A stretch of 64,000 nucleotides of DNA from Setoptus koraiensis. Its lineage: Eukaryota > Arthropoda. Below the pieces are notes generated by a model that saw nothing but the letters and a program-made list of their open reading frames with translations, was not told the DNA's origin and searched no databases. Position numbers and translations under genes: made by a program. Of this stretch, positions 12,791 to 24,492 are shown one piece after another. Where the stretch lies: NCBI GenBank assembly GCA_048013815.1, contig CM106585.1:3906001-3970000 (forward strand), written 5' to 3'. Every line of letters begins with the position of its first letter. Within the stretch, counting starts at the first letter, position 1.

Positions 12791-13857
12791 TGTACAAGTA
12801 TCAACATCGTTATAAACTGTAGTTATAAAGAAATATAATTGCTCCGTCGTTGTGGCAGCTCGCCGAAACATTCACTTGACCCCTGTACATTGTGTGTGTG
12901 AGTTTGCAGTTTGGCGGCCACTTCCTGTTCTTTCTGGCTCCTTCTCTGCACTCACATGAATTGTCGACTGATACAGGCACAATACCTTGTTGTCATCTTG
13001 TTGATATCTTGTTGTCATTGTGCCCGGTTGGATTGGAATTGTGATTGTTGTTGTTATTAATCACAATTGTCAATTGCAAAGCACAAAGTGGTGCTGTTAG
13101 CAGTGTGTTAGTAGGTGATTGCCGATCGCTGATTAGGTGAGCAAGTGAGACAGAGAAAGCGAGACAAGTGCACAAAAGCGAGGCCACTCAAAGGATTGCT
13201 GGAGTGCCAATTGACTCACATTGTCAGATGGAACAAATGTCGACAAATAAGTATAACAGTACGCGATGGCAGTGGCACTATCACTGAGCTGAATTGTGAG
13301 CTGAACTGAGATTTACATCTCACATCTCGCATCTTGCATCTCGCATCTCGCCTCTCATCTGATCTCGTCTGATCTGGCGCGGTCCGTAGGTAGCTCCGGT
13401 TGCAAATCAATTAGACGCGACATTCGCGTTTGCACGTTGTCTACAATGTGGTTACATTGTGCGCGAGCCTGATAAATGTTGCTCGGCATCACATGCCGTC
13501 GTCTCCCGTTGGTTGGTCTCGTCCTGATAGTATCAGGCTGATACCATTCAAATGAACTATTCAATGAATTGATGATAGAACCTGATTGATATTCTTTCAC
13601 GAAACGCGCACTCGCTCGCAATTAGCATCCTTGCTGTCTTGACATGGCTCTATCCATATCAAATGGTTTATCATGGTTGATCTTGGCCAGGCAAGCGAGT
13701 TTATCGCGAGCGAGCGAGCGAATGAATTCGAGCATCATGGATGGAAACATGAGACAACTAGTTGATGATCGGCGAGCGTCTAACTTGGTGTCGGCGCGCA
13801 GCGAAGCCAGCGAAAGAAAAAGAGGAACTGCAACAGTCGGTGTTGGTCTGGCATCTA

Positions 13858-13940
13858 CTTGTTGTTGCTGTTGTTGCTGTTGCTGTCGGTGTTGCTGTTG
13901 CTGTCGGTGTTGCTGTCGGTGTTGCTGTTGCCGGTGTGTT
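13858..13940. repeat. (CTGTTG)n-type triplet array
   Basis: Interrupted GTTGCTGTTGCTGTCGGT units. All frames are open, giving spurious Cys- and Val-rich ORFs. Confidence 0.85.
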
Positions 13941-14098
13941 CAACAAAAGCAGCAACTTGCAGCCAGCAAACGACAGCTCTTAACTCTCTCTCTGTCTAAG
14001 GCTCGCGCAGTCTGTGGCTCGCCGTCTGTGGCTCGCCGTCTGTGGCTCGCCGTGTGCAGTATGTAGGATGCAATTTTCAGTCCAAGGCCAGCAAGCGG

Positions 14099-14165
14099 AA
14101 CAACAACGACGACAACAACAACTGCAACAACAACTGCAACAACAACAACGACAACAACAACGACG
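14099..14165. repeat. (CAA)n/(CGA)n triplet array
   Basis: Run of CAA triplets with CGA and CTG interruptions. Confidence 0.85.
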
Positions 14166-14527
14166 CCAAAAGGCGACGACGACAACAGCAGCGAAAGCGA
14201 CTAAAACGAGTACTCATTGATGATGGCAGTGGCTCAACTTGGCTTCACACTTGCGAGATAAAAGTGTGCAAGTGTTGGCAAACACTGCACACTACACTAA
14301 TATACGTATAGTATGTGTGTAGCTGGCTTAGCATTCGGGGAATAAAACTAGAGATAAAGAGCGCTAAAAAAAGGCATCCACTGCTATCCAGTGGCATGAG
14401 AGAGCGAGAATTTATATTCATTTGATTTAGCTATCTCGCGCTATCAATAGATAAACAAGCCAGCCACTCAGACAGCTAGCTTGCTATCGGGCTAGCTGAC
14501 TGGCTACATTGAAAGTCAGTTTCTACC

Positions 14528-14592
14528 TGTTGTTGTTGTTGTTGTTGTTGTCGTTGTTGTTGTCGTTGTTGTTGTCGTTGTTGTTGTTGTTG
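14528..14592. repeat. (TTG)n triplet array
   Basis: About twenty TTG triplets interrupted by TCG, followed by a short (CA)n tract at 14597-14610. It is complementary in sense to the CAA array 360 bp upstream. Confidence 0.85.
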
Positions 14593-15428
14593 CTAACACA
14601 CACACACACTGTGTGACGACATGCCACACGACCAATCAAATGAGCTGGCTAACAAGTAAACGAAATGCGAATGCGAATGCAAAAACCAAAACGAATGCCA
14701 ATGCCAATGCCAAATCGGCTGCCGAAGCGACACCTAAATGGAAAGTAAAGGGTACTGGCGGCGGCAGCAGCAGCAGCTCGAGCGAAAGGTAAGCATCATT
14801 GAACGTAGCATTAAATTAGATTGGACAAAGCCAAACTGCGAACGCTGCTCACTTTGCTCACAACATCTAGGCGCTGGCGCTTCCTTTTTATTTTTTAATC
14901 TTGCTGTTCGCCTCTCGTGGCGGCTGTCGGCTTGCATCTTATCGCTTATCGCTCTCGACTGTTGACTATTCGTCGACTGTTGCTGGTTTGTTAGCTGGCA
15001 GCTCACAATTGTGGCTGATGAATCGTCTTTGCGCATCGGTCTCGCCAGAGCCAGAGCCAGCGCCACCGCGTCATGTATAATAATGAGCGTTGCCTGTGTG
15101 GCCTAATGAGCTGGCTGGCGTACGCCGTGCCAGCTTGTGACAGATCGACAGACTGCGCTGACAGCCGGCGACAAGTCTCCGGCGATGGCAGTGAGCAAAA
15201 GCAAAAGCCAGCAAAAGCAAAAGCCCGCAAAAAAGCTTTGCACGCCAGAGATCATCTTTGTGGTTGTTTATCGCACAACTAATGGACTTGTCGGCTGTGC
15301 GCACTTGTTGTGCGATGGGGCCCGCCACATCGGACAACACGATCGCTGCATTGATACACACTGACAACGCTGACTTGTGAGTCACGTGTGCGCGAGCAAC
15401 GGCCGGCCGGATATTATTTTCACCACTT

Positions 15429-15510
15429 GACATTGGCAACAGTGACATTGGCAACAGCGACGCTGGCAACAGCGACGCTGGCAACAGCGACACTGGCGAC
15501 AGTGACATTG
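15429..15510. repeat. 15 bp minisatellite, 5.5 copies
   Basis: Units GACATTGGCAACAGT or GACGCTGGCAACAGC in strict 15 bp register. Confidence 0.9.
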
Positions 15511-16159
15511 AGTGGCTCGGGCAGCTCAATGTCGGCCCATTAATCACGCCGTAACTATGGCGACCGTGCCCATTGTGACCACCGATCGGGCTACCTGTGT
15601 TTGTTTGTATATTCATGTACTTGTGTATAAAATTAATACATTTGTATTTATACTGTCAATACAAATGTTGCCAGTTTGCGCGCTTGAATGTGTGTGTGTG
15701 TTTGGCATTTTATTATTTTATTAATTTATTATTCATTGTGCCGGCTGATTTATGCCGCTGGGCGCACCGGCTGGCGCTGGCCAGGCGAGCCGGACAAGCC
15801 GCGTCAACCGTGATTGCCGACACTAGACTGGTGAGTTGATTCGAAAACATTGCGAGCGTTTCATTGGGTGGCCTCCAATAATTGAATCGCAATAATTGCA
15901 CTTCAATGTTTGAGCTCCAATGATTGAGCCTCAATAATTGAGCTTCAATTAGCGAGCTTCAATAATTGAGTTTCGAATGGCGAGCGTCGGCCAGCGGGAC
16001 GACGGACAATTGATATGAATTGAATATTGATTGTATTCAAATGAGCGCCGGCTGTGAACGGAATTGGGCGACACTCACAACAGTTGTCAGCAGCAACTTG
16101 AGTCATCAGTTTGTCTGGCCATCTCGTGCAGCTATGTAATATGTGATATCTTGACTATT

Positions 16160-16221
16160 GTCGCTCGGTTGTCGCTCGGTTGTCGCTCGGTTGTCGCTGT
16201 ATCGTCGCTCGATCGTCGCTT
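16160..16221. repeat. 11 bp tandem repeat (GTCGCTCGGTT)
   Basis: Three near-exact copies followed by diverged copies. Confidence 0.8.
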
Positions 16222-16693
16222 GATTGATTCACGATTTAATTGGCGGCGCTAATGAAGCCACCAATTAGGCGGCGCACATTGCATGACCAATGGCAGCCAC
16301 AAGTGCCGTCAGACAGCGCGCGTACTTGCAATTAATTAACTCAACACTGGCAGTGCCCACACTTGAGCTGGAGATGAGATAAAATACAAATACAAAAAGA
16401 AAAAGAAAAAAAAATTAAAGGCAGCCTGAGCTAATTATTGAGTGATCGATATTAGATCAAATTAGAAACATACAGACATATGATAGACGTACGACTAATT
16501 GTTGGCCTAGTTACTAGTTGCCAGTTGCTAGTTCTCTCATAATATAATGGCCACATAATGCCGCACATAACACGGCTCACGTAATGCCACAGCTCATATC
16601 ATGCTCGTATAATTAATAGCTCGCCTTTAATTTTTATCTCTAGCTGTCAGCCTTTGTGCCTTTGCTGCAAAGGCTGCTAGTTATAACAGCTAG

Positions 16694-16750
16694 TTACAAT
16701 AATAGATAGTTATAATAATAGATAGTTATAATAATAGATAGTTATAATAA
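16694..16750. repeat. 16 bp AT-rich tandem repeat
   Basis: About 3.5 copies of AATAATAGATAGTTAT. Confidence 0.85.
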
Positions 16751-17270
16751 TGGATGCTTATAATGGCTCGCTTGAGATACTCGTTGTACACTTATTAACA
16801 CACACACACACAATATACAAAGCAAAACTGTAGCAAGAGCGCAGTCACGAGCATCACAAGAAAGCCATTTGATCTTGGCAAGATCGAATCTTGAAGCTTG
16901 AGTTACATAATAGATAGCTTGTGTGATGACGATAACTGGTGAGACAATCGCGACTTCCACACATGACAACAACAACAACAACGACAACGACATGTAATGA
17001 CAGCAACATCAATGTAACTTTTCTCGAATGTTTACATTTTCAATGTTTGCGCCCTTTGTGGCGCGGCTCGCCCTCACGCAATCGCACTGGCAGCTCGTAT
17101 CGTTTGCCTCAGCCACAGTAATGACATCATAATGATGATTTATTGGCCGTCCGTCGGATAATCGCGCGCAACGATCCATTAGCCGTGGGTCCGACGCCGT
17201 CGATTGCGCTGATCGCCAGTGGAAGTGGTCGGCGGTTGTGGCAATTTTAGAGCCGCTCGCCGGTAGCTGC

Positions 17271-17340
17271 GACAACGGGCGACAACGAGCGACAACGACG
17301 ACAACGACGACACCGACGACAACGACGACAACGACGACGC
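17271..17340. repeat. (GACAAC)n-type triplet array
   Basis: GAC/AAC/GAG/CGA triplets in tandem; imperfect. Confidence 0.8.
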
Positions 17341-17778
17341 GCCAATGACGACAAGCCGATATTAATAAACATTGGGCCGTTGTTGTCGCTTGCTCGCTTG
17401 TACGGCCGAGCGTACGACAGCCACACACACAATGATAATGCAACTTGTTGATGCTCGTTATATCATCTCGATATGTGTAACACAACATAGTAACGCAGCA
17501 GTTGCGGGCGCTGTTATCGGCGATTGCGCAACAGTCGCCGGCGCGCCGGCGGCAAGCTAGCTCGCTGACTAGCCATACTCTCATACTCATGTGCGTACAT
17601 ATGCGTACATATGCGTATGTATGCTAGTATGTATGTTGACGATTGCTGATCACACCACCATGCGATTGTAGCGCCAGATAGCGAGATCCGTCTGCTGTCG
17701 ACAGCACTGGCCAATCGGCTCTGTTGTGTCGGCCATGTTGCCGTTGGCGTGGTTGTTGGCGCTGTGGTTGGCGGTGCT

Positions 17779-17852
17779 GTTGCTCGGTTGTTGTTGCTCG
17801 GTTGTTGTTGCTCGGTTGTTGTTGCTCGGTTGTTGTTGCTCGGTTGTTGTTG
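17779..17852. repeat. 14-15 bp tandem repeat (TTGCTCGGTTGTTG)
   Basis: Five near-identical units, flanked by GTT/GTC triplets. Confidence 0.85.
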
Positions 17853-18073
17853 TTGTCGGTGTCGCCGTTGTTGCGGTTGCGACGAGACGTGTAGATGGAT
17901 AATTGCGATATGCGCTGTCTATTATTTGCTGTGCACGCTCGCCTTGAGCCATCGGTATGCGCCCGATACCCCGCACATACCCGGCCGGCCCCGTGGCCAG
18001 ACACTGGCAACTGTGGCCAGACACTGGAAAATGTCGCAAACACACTGCCAGATATTGCCAGATATCGCACAGA

Positions 18074-18114
18074 TATAAAGTTGGTATAAAGTTGGTATAA
18101 AGTTGGTATAAAGT
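18074..18114. repeat. 11 bp tandem repeat (TATAAAGTTGG)
   Basis: 3.7 copies, identical over the full units. Confidence 0.9.
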
Positions 18115-18460
18115 GGCGGCGAAAACGGCCAACAGCGAGCGTGAGACGACAATGTGAGCCCGACAATTGTTGTGTGAGACCATTGTTGCCGGTATCCGCT
18201 GGCACCTCTATCATAGAGGCTCTGTGACAAGTTGCGCTCTATGTGCGCCTCGGTTATGTAATGGCTCGCTCAAGTGTCACGGCTCGAGATGAGACGACGA
18301 CGACGACGACAATTAGACACTTGTAGCCATTTGATCCAGTTTCGACAACCGATACGTTGCGCAGCTATTGCGTCACAAGACGTGCCTCGTCGGCCGTTTA
18401 GCGTTTGCGGCCAGCCAGCTATGGCGGCAGCCGCGCCGATGGCGATTGGCCAATGTTTTG

Positions 18461-18516
18461 TGGTGTTCAGTTGTGATCAGTTGTGATCAGTTGTGCTCAG
18501 TTGTGTTCAGTTGTGA
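18461..18516. repeat. 10 bp tandem repeat (TTGTGATCAG)
   Basis: 5.5 units in exact 10 bp register, with one or two substitutions each. Confidence 0.9.
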
Positions 18517-19138
18517 CGATTGTCATTGTCACAACCGAAAGTGGAGCAATTATCGTCACACTGAATAGCACTCTGTCAGCATTCACAAGTGAATATCGGC
18601 GAGCATTTTCCAGCAAAGTGCCACACAATTCACATCAGCGGCTCATGATCAGCCAATCGGATGTATAACACACACGAGAGAAACAAAACAACAAAAAATA
18701 GCTGGCTAGCCGGATTGTTTGTTTGTTTGCACTGTTTGGTAGTGGTCTGCGTGAGTGTGTCAGTTTTTACTCATTACTCATTGCTGGTTACTCATTACTC
18801 GTTACTCATTACTGACAACATTGTCGGCGACTGGCGAGTATCTTATCTAAAATCGATATCTCATTTGTTGAGCTTGCTGTTGCAGCGGCAGCAGCAGCAG
18901 CTTGCCAGCAAATCTTGATAAGCCCGCTGGCAAGCGCGCGTCACACAACAGCCACAACAGTCCGCTAGCTGCTGGCTAACGAGAAAACAAATCAACAATT
19001 AATAATAACAGCAAAATTAATAGGGCCCGATGAAACCATAATGCACCGCAATACAGTACACTTGTTGGCAGACAATTACTATTTCATGTTTGTTAGCCGA
19101 CCATTGTTGGCGGTCGCAATTGCGCCGGCAGCCACCTA

Positions 19139-19270
19139 TGAATACATATAAATATATATTCATGTGATATATTTGTGCGATATATTTATGTGATGTATTT
19201 ATTTGATATATTCATTTGATATATTCATGTATACGATATATTGATATTTATATTTATATATATATATGAT
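19139..19270. repeat. AT-rich ATATATTCATG-type low-complexity tract
   Basis: Degenerate repeats of TGATATATTCAT ending in (TA)n. Confidence 0.75.
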
Positions 19271-19598
19271 GTTTGTGCGCTTGTGGCAGGCGAATGCGAG
19301 CAAGCGCAACCGAATGGCAAAAGTAAAAACGTAAACAAACGTAAACTGTAACCGAATGAGGACATGCCCGCACAAACGGCCTATTGCGCAACCATTGCAT
19401 TCAATATATCACAAAATGGGCTGGCACTTTCCATATCGTCGATATGGCGAGCAGCAATTATGTGTGCTGGCCGCTCTTGATGTGCTCTAATTGTTGATCG
19501 CTCGCTTTTATCCGCTCGCTCTAATCCCCGACAATCTCGTCGCTTGGTGCCCGATTGCCGGCTCATTTGCAGCCGCTGTCTGGCCGGCTCGCCGACTC

Positions 19599-19722
19599 AC
19601 TGATAAACTCACAAACTGATAAAGACTCTCAAACTGATAGACTCGCGCACTGACAGACTCGCGGACTGATAAACTCACGGACTGATAGACTCGCGGACCG
19701 ATAAGCTCGCTGACTGATAAAC
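19599..19722. repeat. 16 bp minisatellite, about 7-8 copies
   Basis: Imperfect units of the type ACTGATAGACTCGCGG, with length variation of a few bases. Confidence 0.8.
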
Positions 19723-19950
19723 GCACTGCCAGTGAGGCTGCCGGTGCATACAAAACGATATGTCTGCAATTGGCCAATTGGACATTGGCATTTGTGCCGA
19801 GTGGCGCTCGAAGTGGTGTAACTCGAAACTGCAAATAATCAATTTGCCCATTAGCTTGCCAGTGGCCGTCACCGTACGGCACCGACGGCGTGTTTGTTTT
19901 GTCTCGTTACCTTTGTGCCCCCTGTAGGCCTACCTGGCCAGCTCGATATG

Positions 19951-20006
19951 CAGCTCTCATATCCAGCTCTCATATCTGGCTCTCATATCTGGCTCGCATA
20001 TCTGGC
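19951..20006. repeat. 13 bp tandem repeat, 4 copies
   Basis: Units CAGCTCTCATATC or TGGCTCTCATATC in strict register. Confidence 0.9.
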
Positions 20007-21278
20007 CGGCCGCTCGACTCGCTGGCTGCGTCGCTCGATTTTTCAATTGTTCAATTGGCTCGCATTGGCGGACGGGCCGGCCCTGTTTTTGCTTTCATTC
20101 GCGGCTCGTTGGCCCGCTCAATGACACATCGGCCCACAACAGCGGCCATTTTTGTTTATTATAACAATTTTGCATCGATCGGCCAATATATAATATAATA
20201 TCGCCTGAATCATTCAGGCTGAATGTCATTGCAACGGCCGCATTGTATTTTTAGCTTGCCATTGACAATTGACACCCGATCGACGAGCGCACAGCCGCGC
20301 GGATAATTGCCCGCGCATCGACTCACGTAAGACCCGACAATTGTCGTCTGTCCGAGCCGACTCGTCGACATTCGTCGGCCAATTATTCGGGCTGGCAAGG
20401 CCGCCCGAGAGCAAGTTACCAAGGCAACTTGTGCACCCCGACAGGCCCACTTGACAGTACCCCGAGCAAGCAATCGCGCCTTGCTGTTGGATATAGACAG
20501 TTCATGTTCCATTACATACATTATAATTATTATAACAGCTTGCAATGCGCGACAAGGGCATAATTGTTGCCGCTGTGTGCATTTTTGCACTTGAAAAACT
20601 AACGAATTGGCACTAATTTTACGAAATTTCCGACAATTTGCTCTCTCTCTCTCTTGTTCACGACAACAGCACGCACATGCCAAATTGTTGTTGTATTTGG
20701 CCCGCGCTTAAATCATAACGCTAATTAGCCGGCATAACCGGCGGCCAAATGTGATGAGCAACCAACTGTTGCTGTCGCTCGCAAGTGTCTTGTGCGAGTA
20801 TCATCGCACCTTGCATGTTAATTAACTGCATCTCGTGACCAGTCTGGCTGGCTGGTTGTTGTCGCGAACGCGATAGTGGCCAAATTGGCAACATATCTGG
20901 CTGCATATTCTCATACAGACATAGCCGACAATCATGCGGGTCGACTCACACAGCGAGCGACATTATCAATCACATTCTTGAGAAATGTGTCAGTCCCAAC
21001 AAATACCGTCAACCGTCAAACTGATAATCAAATTAGATTGCGCCTATCTATTGATCGAGTTGCTCACATCATAATCGCTCAATGAGTCGCTCGCATTGGT
21101 CGCTCTGGCAACGCCAAACGACAAATTCAATTTGTTTTTGGCATCTCAGGTAGCTCAAGTCTGACACGACAATAACTGTACCGCTCGCTGTAACAAGCCA
21201 GCGGAACCTTGAACTCGATCAATAAATACACTTCCACTCACAATGGGCACAGCTTATAATAGGCAAGCGTTTGTTTCA

Positions 21279-21349
21279 GCAACAACAACGGCAACAACAG
21301 CAACAACAACGGCAACAACAACGGCAACAACAACAACAACAACGGCAAC
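21279..21349. repeat. (CAA)n/(CGG)n triplet array
   Basis: CAACAACGG and CAACAACAA blocks. Confidence 0.85.
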
Positions 21350-22648
21350 TTTTTGCAACTTGGCATCCCTTGGAAGCGATCCTGTTTTTCCCATGAGCAC
21401 AGTGGCGCCACCTCTCGCCCAATGCCCGCTTCATGCACTTCGCACGCACTTCGTGTAGCCATCGGGCTGTCACTATTTTTAGGCTGGCTCGCTTTTTGAA
21501 TCGCACCAAACTCAGAGTTTGGTTCAGAGTTTGAAACTCTTTGGTCCGACACTCTGGCAACCAGAGTCTGGTTACGAAATAAATGAAAATAAATACTCCA
21601 ACACACTCTGCCGGCCCTCACATGCCGACCCGACCATCGGCCACTGTTGTTATGAGCTCACTTTTTGCCAGAATTGGTGTTTGTAGCACGTTCGAAGGCG
21701 ACTTCACAATCAGACTGATTGAATCAGTCGACCGACCGACTGAACGAGCGACAATTTGGGAGTTTGATCGCGTTATAACACCATTCTCGTTGTGACATTT
21801 CTCTTCGGCCCGTCAGCTGATGGTGAGCGCTAATGAACCAATCAATATTTGCAACTTGAAATGCTGGCTACAATTGGAACTTGTCAGACACGAACAGAGA
21901 GAAAATGTTCGAGACGTGGACAACTCTGCTCTGGCGACAAACGGTGAGTTTGCGCGCATCAGATATTTGGGCGAGTGTTGTGAGAGTTGGATTCAGGCTC
22001 GATGGACCATGTGACAAACTGATAGAAGCATAGACAGATCAGTGTTTGCGATTCGTTCAATATATCAGATAGCAGACAGCGAGGGGCCATCCTTTCTATC
22101 CTTTGTTGTCGTTGCTGTTGTTGTCGTTGTTGTCGTTGGCGCTGTTGTCGCTGGCGCTGTTGTTGTCGTTGTGTCGTTGTTGTTGTTATACTTGGACATC
22201 GCGTAAGCCTCTACATAAACATTGAGGGGCAACTCTTCCTCTTTTTTTCGCTCGCTCCTCTGTGTTTGTTCGCCGCTCGATGGCTGGCAGCAAGTTGTAT
22301 AGCAGCCTCTCTCTCTATCCATTCACTGCTTGGGCTATTCTTTTTTGCTGTTTTTCTTTTCCCTTTCTGGGGCCCCTTTCGCTTCTATTTGCATACGCGC
22401 TGACTGACACATTGGTGTGTTTGTTTTGGCAACTAGGCGACTAGGTAAGCCCGCCAGTGGCCAGCCGACACAGTTGCAGCTGATGATGACCAACGCGTAA
22501 ACCTAAATTGAATTTGATTATGTAAACGCAATTGTTGTGAGGCCAGTGCCAGTTTTGCTATTTGTAGTCGCAGGCATGATTGGATGATTGAACAACCAGG
22601 CCAGCAGCACGTGGCGACCGGCGGGGCCGTTGTCGCCGTTGTCGCCGT

Positions 22649-22719
22649 TGTCGCTGTTGTCGCTGTTGTTGTTGCTGGTGGCAACGATATCAGCAACAAC
22701 AACAGCGACAACAGCGACA
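22649..22719. repeat. Perfect 29 bp inverted repeat (hairpin) of triplet sequence
   Basis: The left arm 22649-22677 (GTT/GCT/GTC triplets) is exactly complementary to the right arm 22691-22719, with a 13-base spacer. The left arm is the end of a 9 bp GTTGTCGCC array that starts at about 22628. Confidence 0.9.
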
Positions 22720-23256
22720 CGAGCAATTTGAAAGAGTTTTTGCGCCTCTTCTTTTTTCACTCTCCAATTCTTTTTTACTTTTTTTGACAACTCCACTCTC
22801 CTCTGTTACTCCAATTTACCTTTCGCTCTCTCCTTCGCGTCAGAGTGGCCGTCGTTTTTTGTCGCCTGTCGCGTAGGTTGCACAATGGTGCCTGTGTCCA
22901 TCTGTTTCGTGCTCGAGTGTCCGTCATTGGACACATATCACCCGCCACGAGTATTCATTGGCCTCAATGGGCGCCAATTTTCATTCCGTTCAATTGCATT
23001 ATTATATTGAATTATATTAGTGACAAGAGCCCACGATAAGAGTTAGTCTGTTTTGATTAGCTGCTTATTTGTTGCGCAATTTGTTGGCCTCAGCAGTCGC
23101 TGGGCCAGTGTCCGCCGACCTGGGCCCAGTTGAGCCGATCACACCGTGATATATGGCCGTGTGTTATATGCTGGTATGGCCAGGTTAGGTGTCCGATTGA
23201 TGTGATATAAACCGTTGTGTGACCGTTATTACTGCATATTAAATAGCGGCCACCTT

Positions 23257-24492
23257 ATGATGGATCAATTGAAAAATAACTGGATCCGTTTCCACTTGAG
23301 CGGCGCCTCACTCGCTCTCACCGACGCTCGCCCGTTCAAATTCGTATATGTTGAGCGCATATACGCTCTCAACATATACGCTCCGAAAATATACGCTCTA
23401 AACGTAACCAGCCAGCGCCGCGTAACAGTATCGCACCGGCTTGAGTATCACACTGTTACGCGGCGCTGGCAAAATTGTTTGTTTGGTTATCCGATCCACA
23501 TTGCGTCACTTGCTTGCCTGCCCGACACACACACATACACGCACGTTTTGCGCTTGCAATTGTCTCAAGTGGGGCCCTCGGTTGGCCATTGTGGGGCCGC
23601 CACTTTCGTTGCAGCCGCTCTCCGTTCACCTTTTTGGGGCCAATTTCCAATTTCGGCTGCATCCAGTGACAATTCCTTTAAACACACGCGCCAGCGACAA
23701 GATGAATATTTGCGCGCCAATCTAACGATTTCCGCCGGTTCAACTCACAATGTCATGATGGGCCCAAATGAGTCAAATTGGCCGTGCCAGCCACCTCCGA
23801 CGAACGACTGCGACAATGTGCTCGCGCCCACTTTGGCACCAAAACGAAAAAAAGAAGCCGGCACAAAAAGGAGAAGCCAATGTTGGTATCAATTACACTT
23901 TTTCCATTTCCCTCTTCACCTTCAACTCGCGCGTGTCAGTGCTTGCGACGGGCGATCTTGCAGCGATCGCTTGGCCGAATTTCGTAGCGATCGCTTGTCC
24001 GAAGCGGATTCGCTCGGACGACGCTATGCTCGCCGGCCAGTGCCTCTGTTCGGAAAAGAAACGAGAAACTTGTTCCGCGAAAATAAGCATTTCAGCGCGA
24101 ACAGTCGAATTCGTTTCCGTCGCAGAAATTCTGTGCGAGTCTTTCTTTTTGCGCTCACGGCTCACTCGAAGCCGGATAGATATCACGAATACAATGGATG
24201 GCACGAATGCAATGGATATCGCGAATGCAATAGATGCCACGAATTATCCTCCATCTATCCATTGTTGCCGCTGTTTGGCCATTCGCCAGCGATGGGCAGT
24301 GGGGCGCCGACACAAACTCTTGCCTATATTGTTGCGTCCGACGCGTGTCCGGTGTTTTATTTGACCAGGTGTCCGGTGCTGTGTTCGATGGACAGCGAGC
24401 AAAAAAACTGGCCAATCACTGGCGCCCACAGAGAGCTCCTAGTGAGCGCCCATTGGCCAGTGCCTCGGGGTCAGTGGCTGAGATTATATTGA
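23257..24492 (+). CDS. Unrecognised 411-codon ORF, possibly non-genic
   Basis: This is the longest unexplained frame in the gene-poor half. It starts at an ATG at 23257; the frame is open from 23215. I recognise no family, signal peptide or motif. The product is rich in Arg, Cys, His, Ser and Leu, unlike the Asn/Gln/Lys-rich proteins of the confident genes, and a minus-strand frame of 115 codons overlaps it, so the region may simply be poor in stop codons. Two short inverted repeats lie in its first 220 bp, and near its end a degenerate ATG/GAATG repeat gives alternating Asn-Gly-Tyr-His-Glu residues. A frame this long is unlikely by chance in average-composition DNA, so I list it, but I lean towards non-coding. 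Confidence 0.15.
   Translation: MMDQLKNNWIRFHLSGASLALTDARPFKFVYVERIYALNIYAPKIYALNVTSQRRVTVSHRLEYHTVTRRWQNCLFGYPIHIASLACLPDTHTYTHVLRLQLSQVGPSVGHCGAATFVAAALRSPFWGQFPISAASSDNSFKHTRQRQDEYLRANLTISAGSTHNVMMGPNESNWPCQPPPTNDCDNVLAPTLAPKRKKEAGTKRRSQCWYQLHFFHFPLHLQLARVSACDGRSCSDRLAEFRSDRLSEADSLGRRYARRPVPLFGKETRNLFRENKHFSANSRIRFRRRNSVRVFLFALTAHSKPDRYHEYNGWHECNGYRECNRCHELSSIYPLLPLFGHSPAMGSGAPTQTLAYIVASDACPVFYLTRCPVLCSMDSEQKNWPITGAHRELLVSAHWPVPRGQWLRLY
23344..23379. repeat. Inverted repeat around GTATATGTTGAGCG
   Basis: A 14-base left arm and a right arm carrying a two-base insertion, with a 6-base spacer. Confidence 0.7.
23411..23470. repeat. Perfect 19 bp inverted repeat, 22 bp loop
   Basis: Arms 23411-23429 and 23452-23470 are exact reverse complements (GCCAGCGCCGCGTAACAGT). 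Confidence 0.9.

Larger units (their letters stand above)
12791..23256. other. Long gene-poor stretch
   Basis: I recognise no gene here. The sequence is GC-moderate, with many minisatellites and triplet arrays and short overlapping ORFs on both strands. One small ATG frame at 14640 ends at a GTAAGC donor-like site (see findings) but has no recognisable product. Confidence 0.55.
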
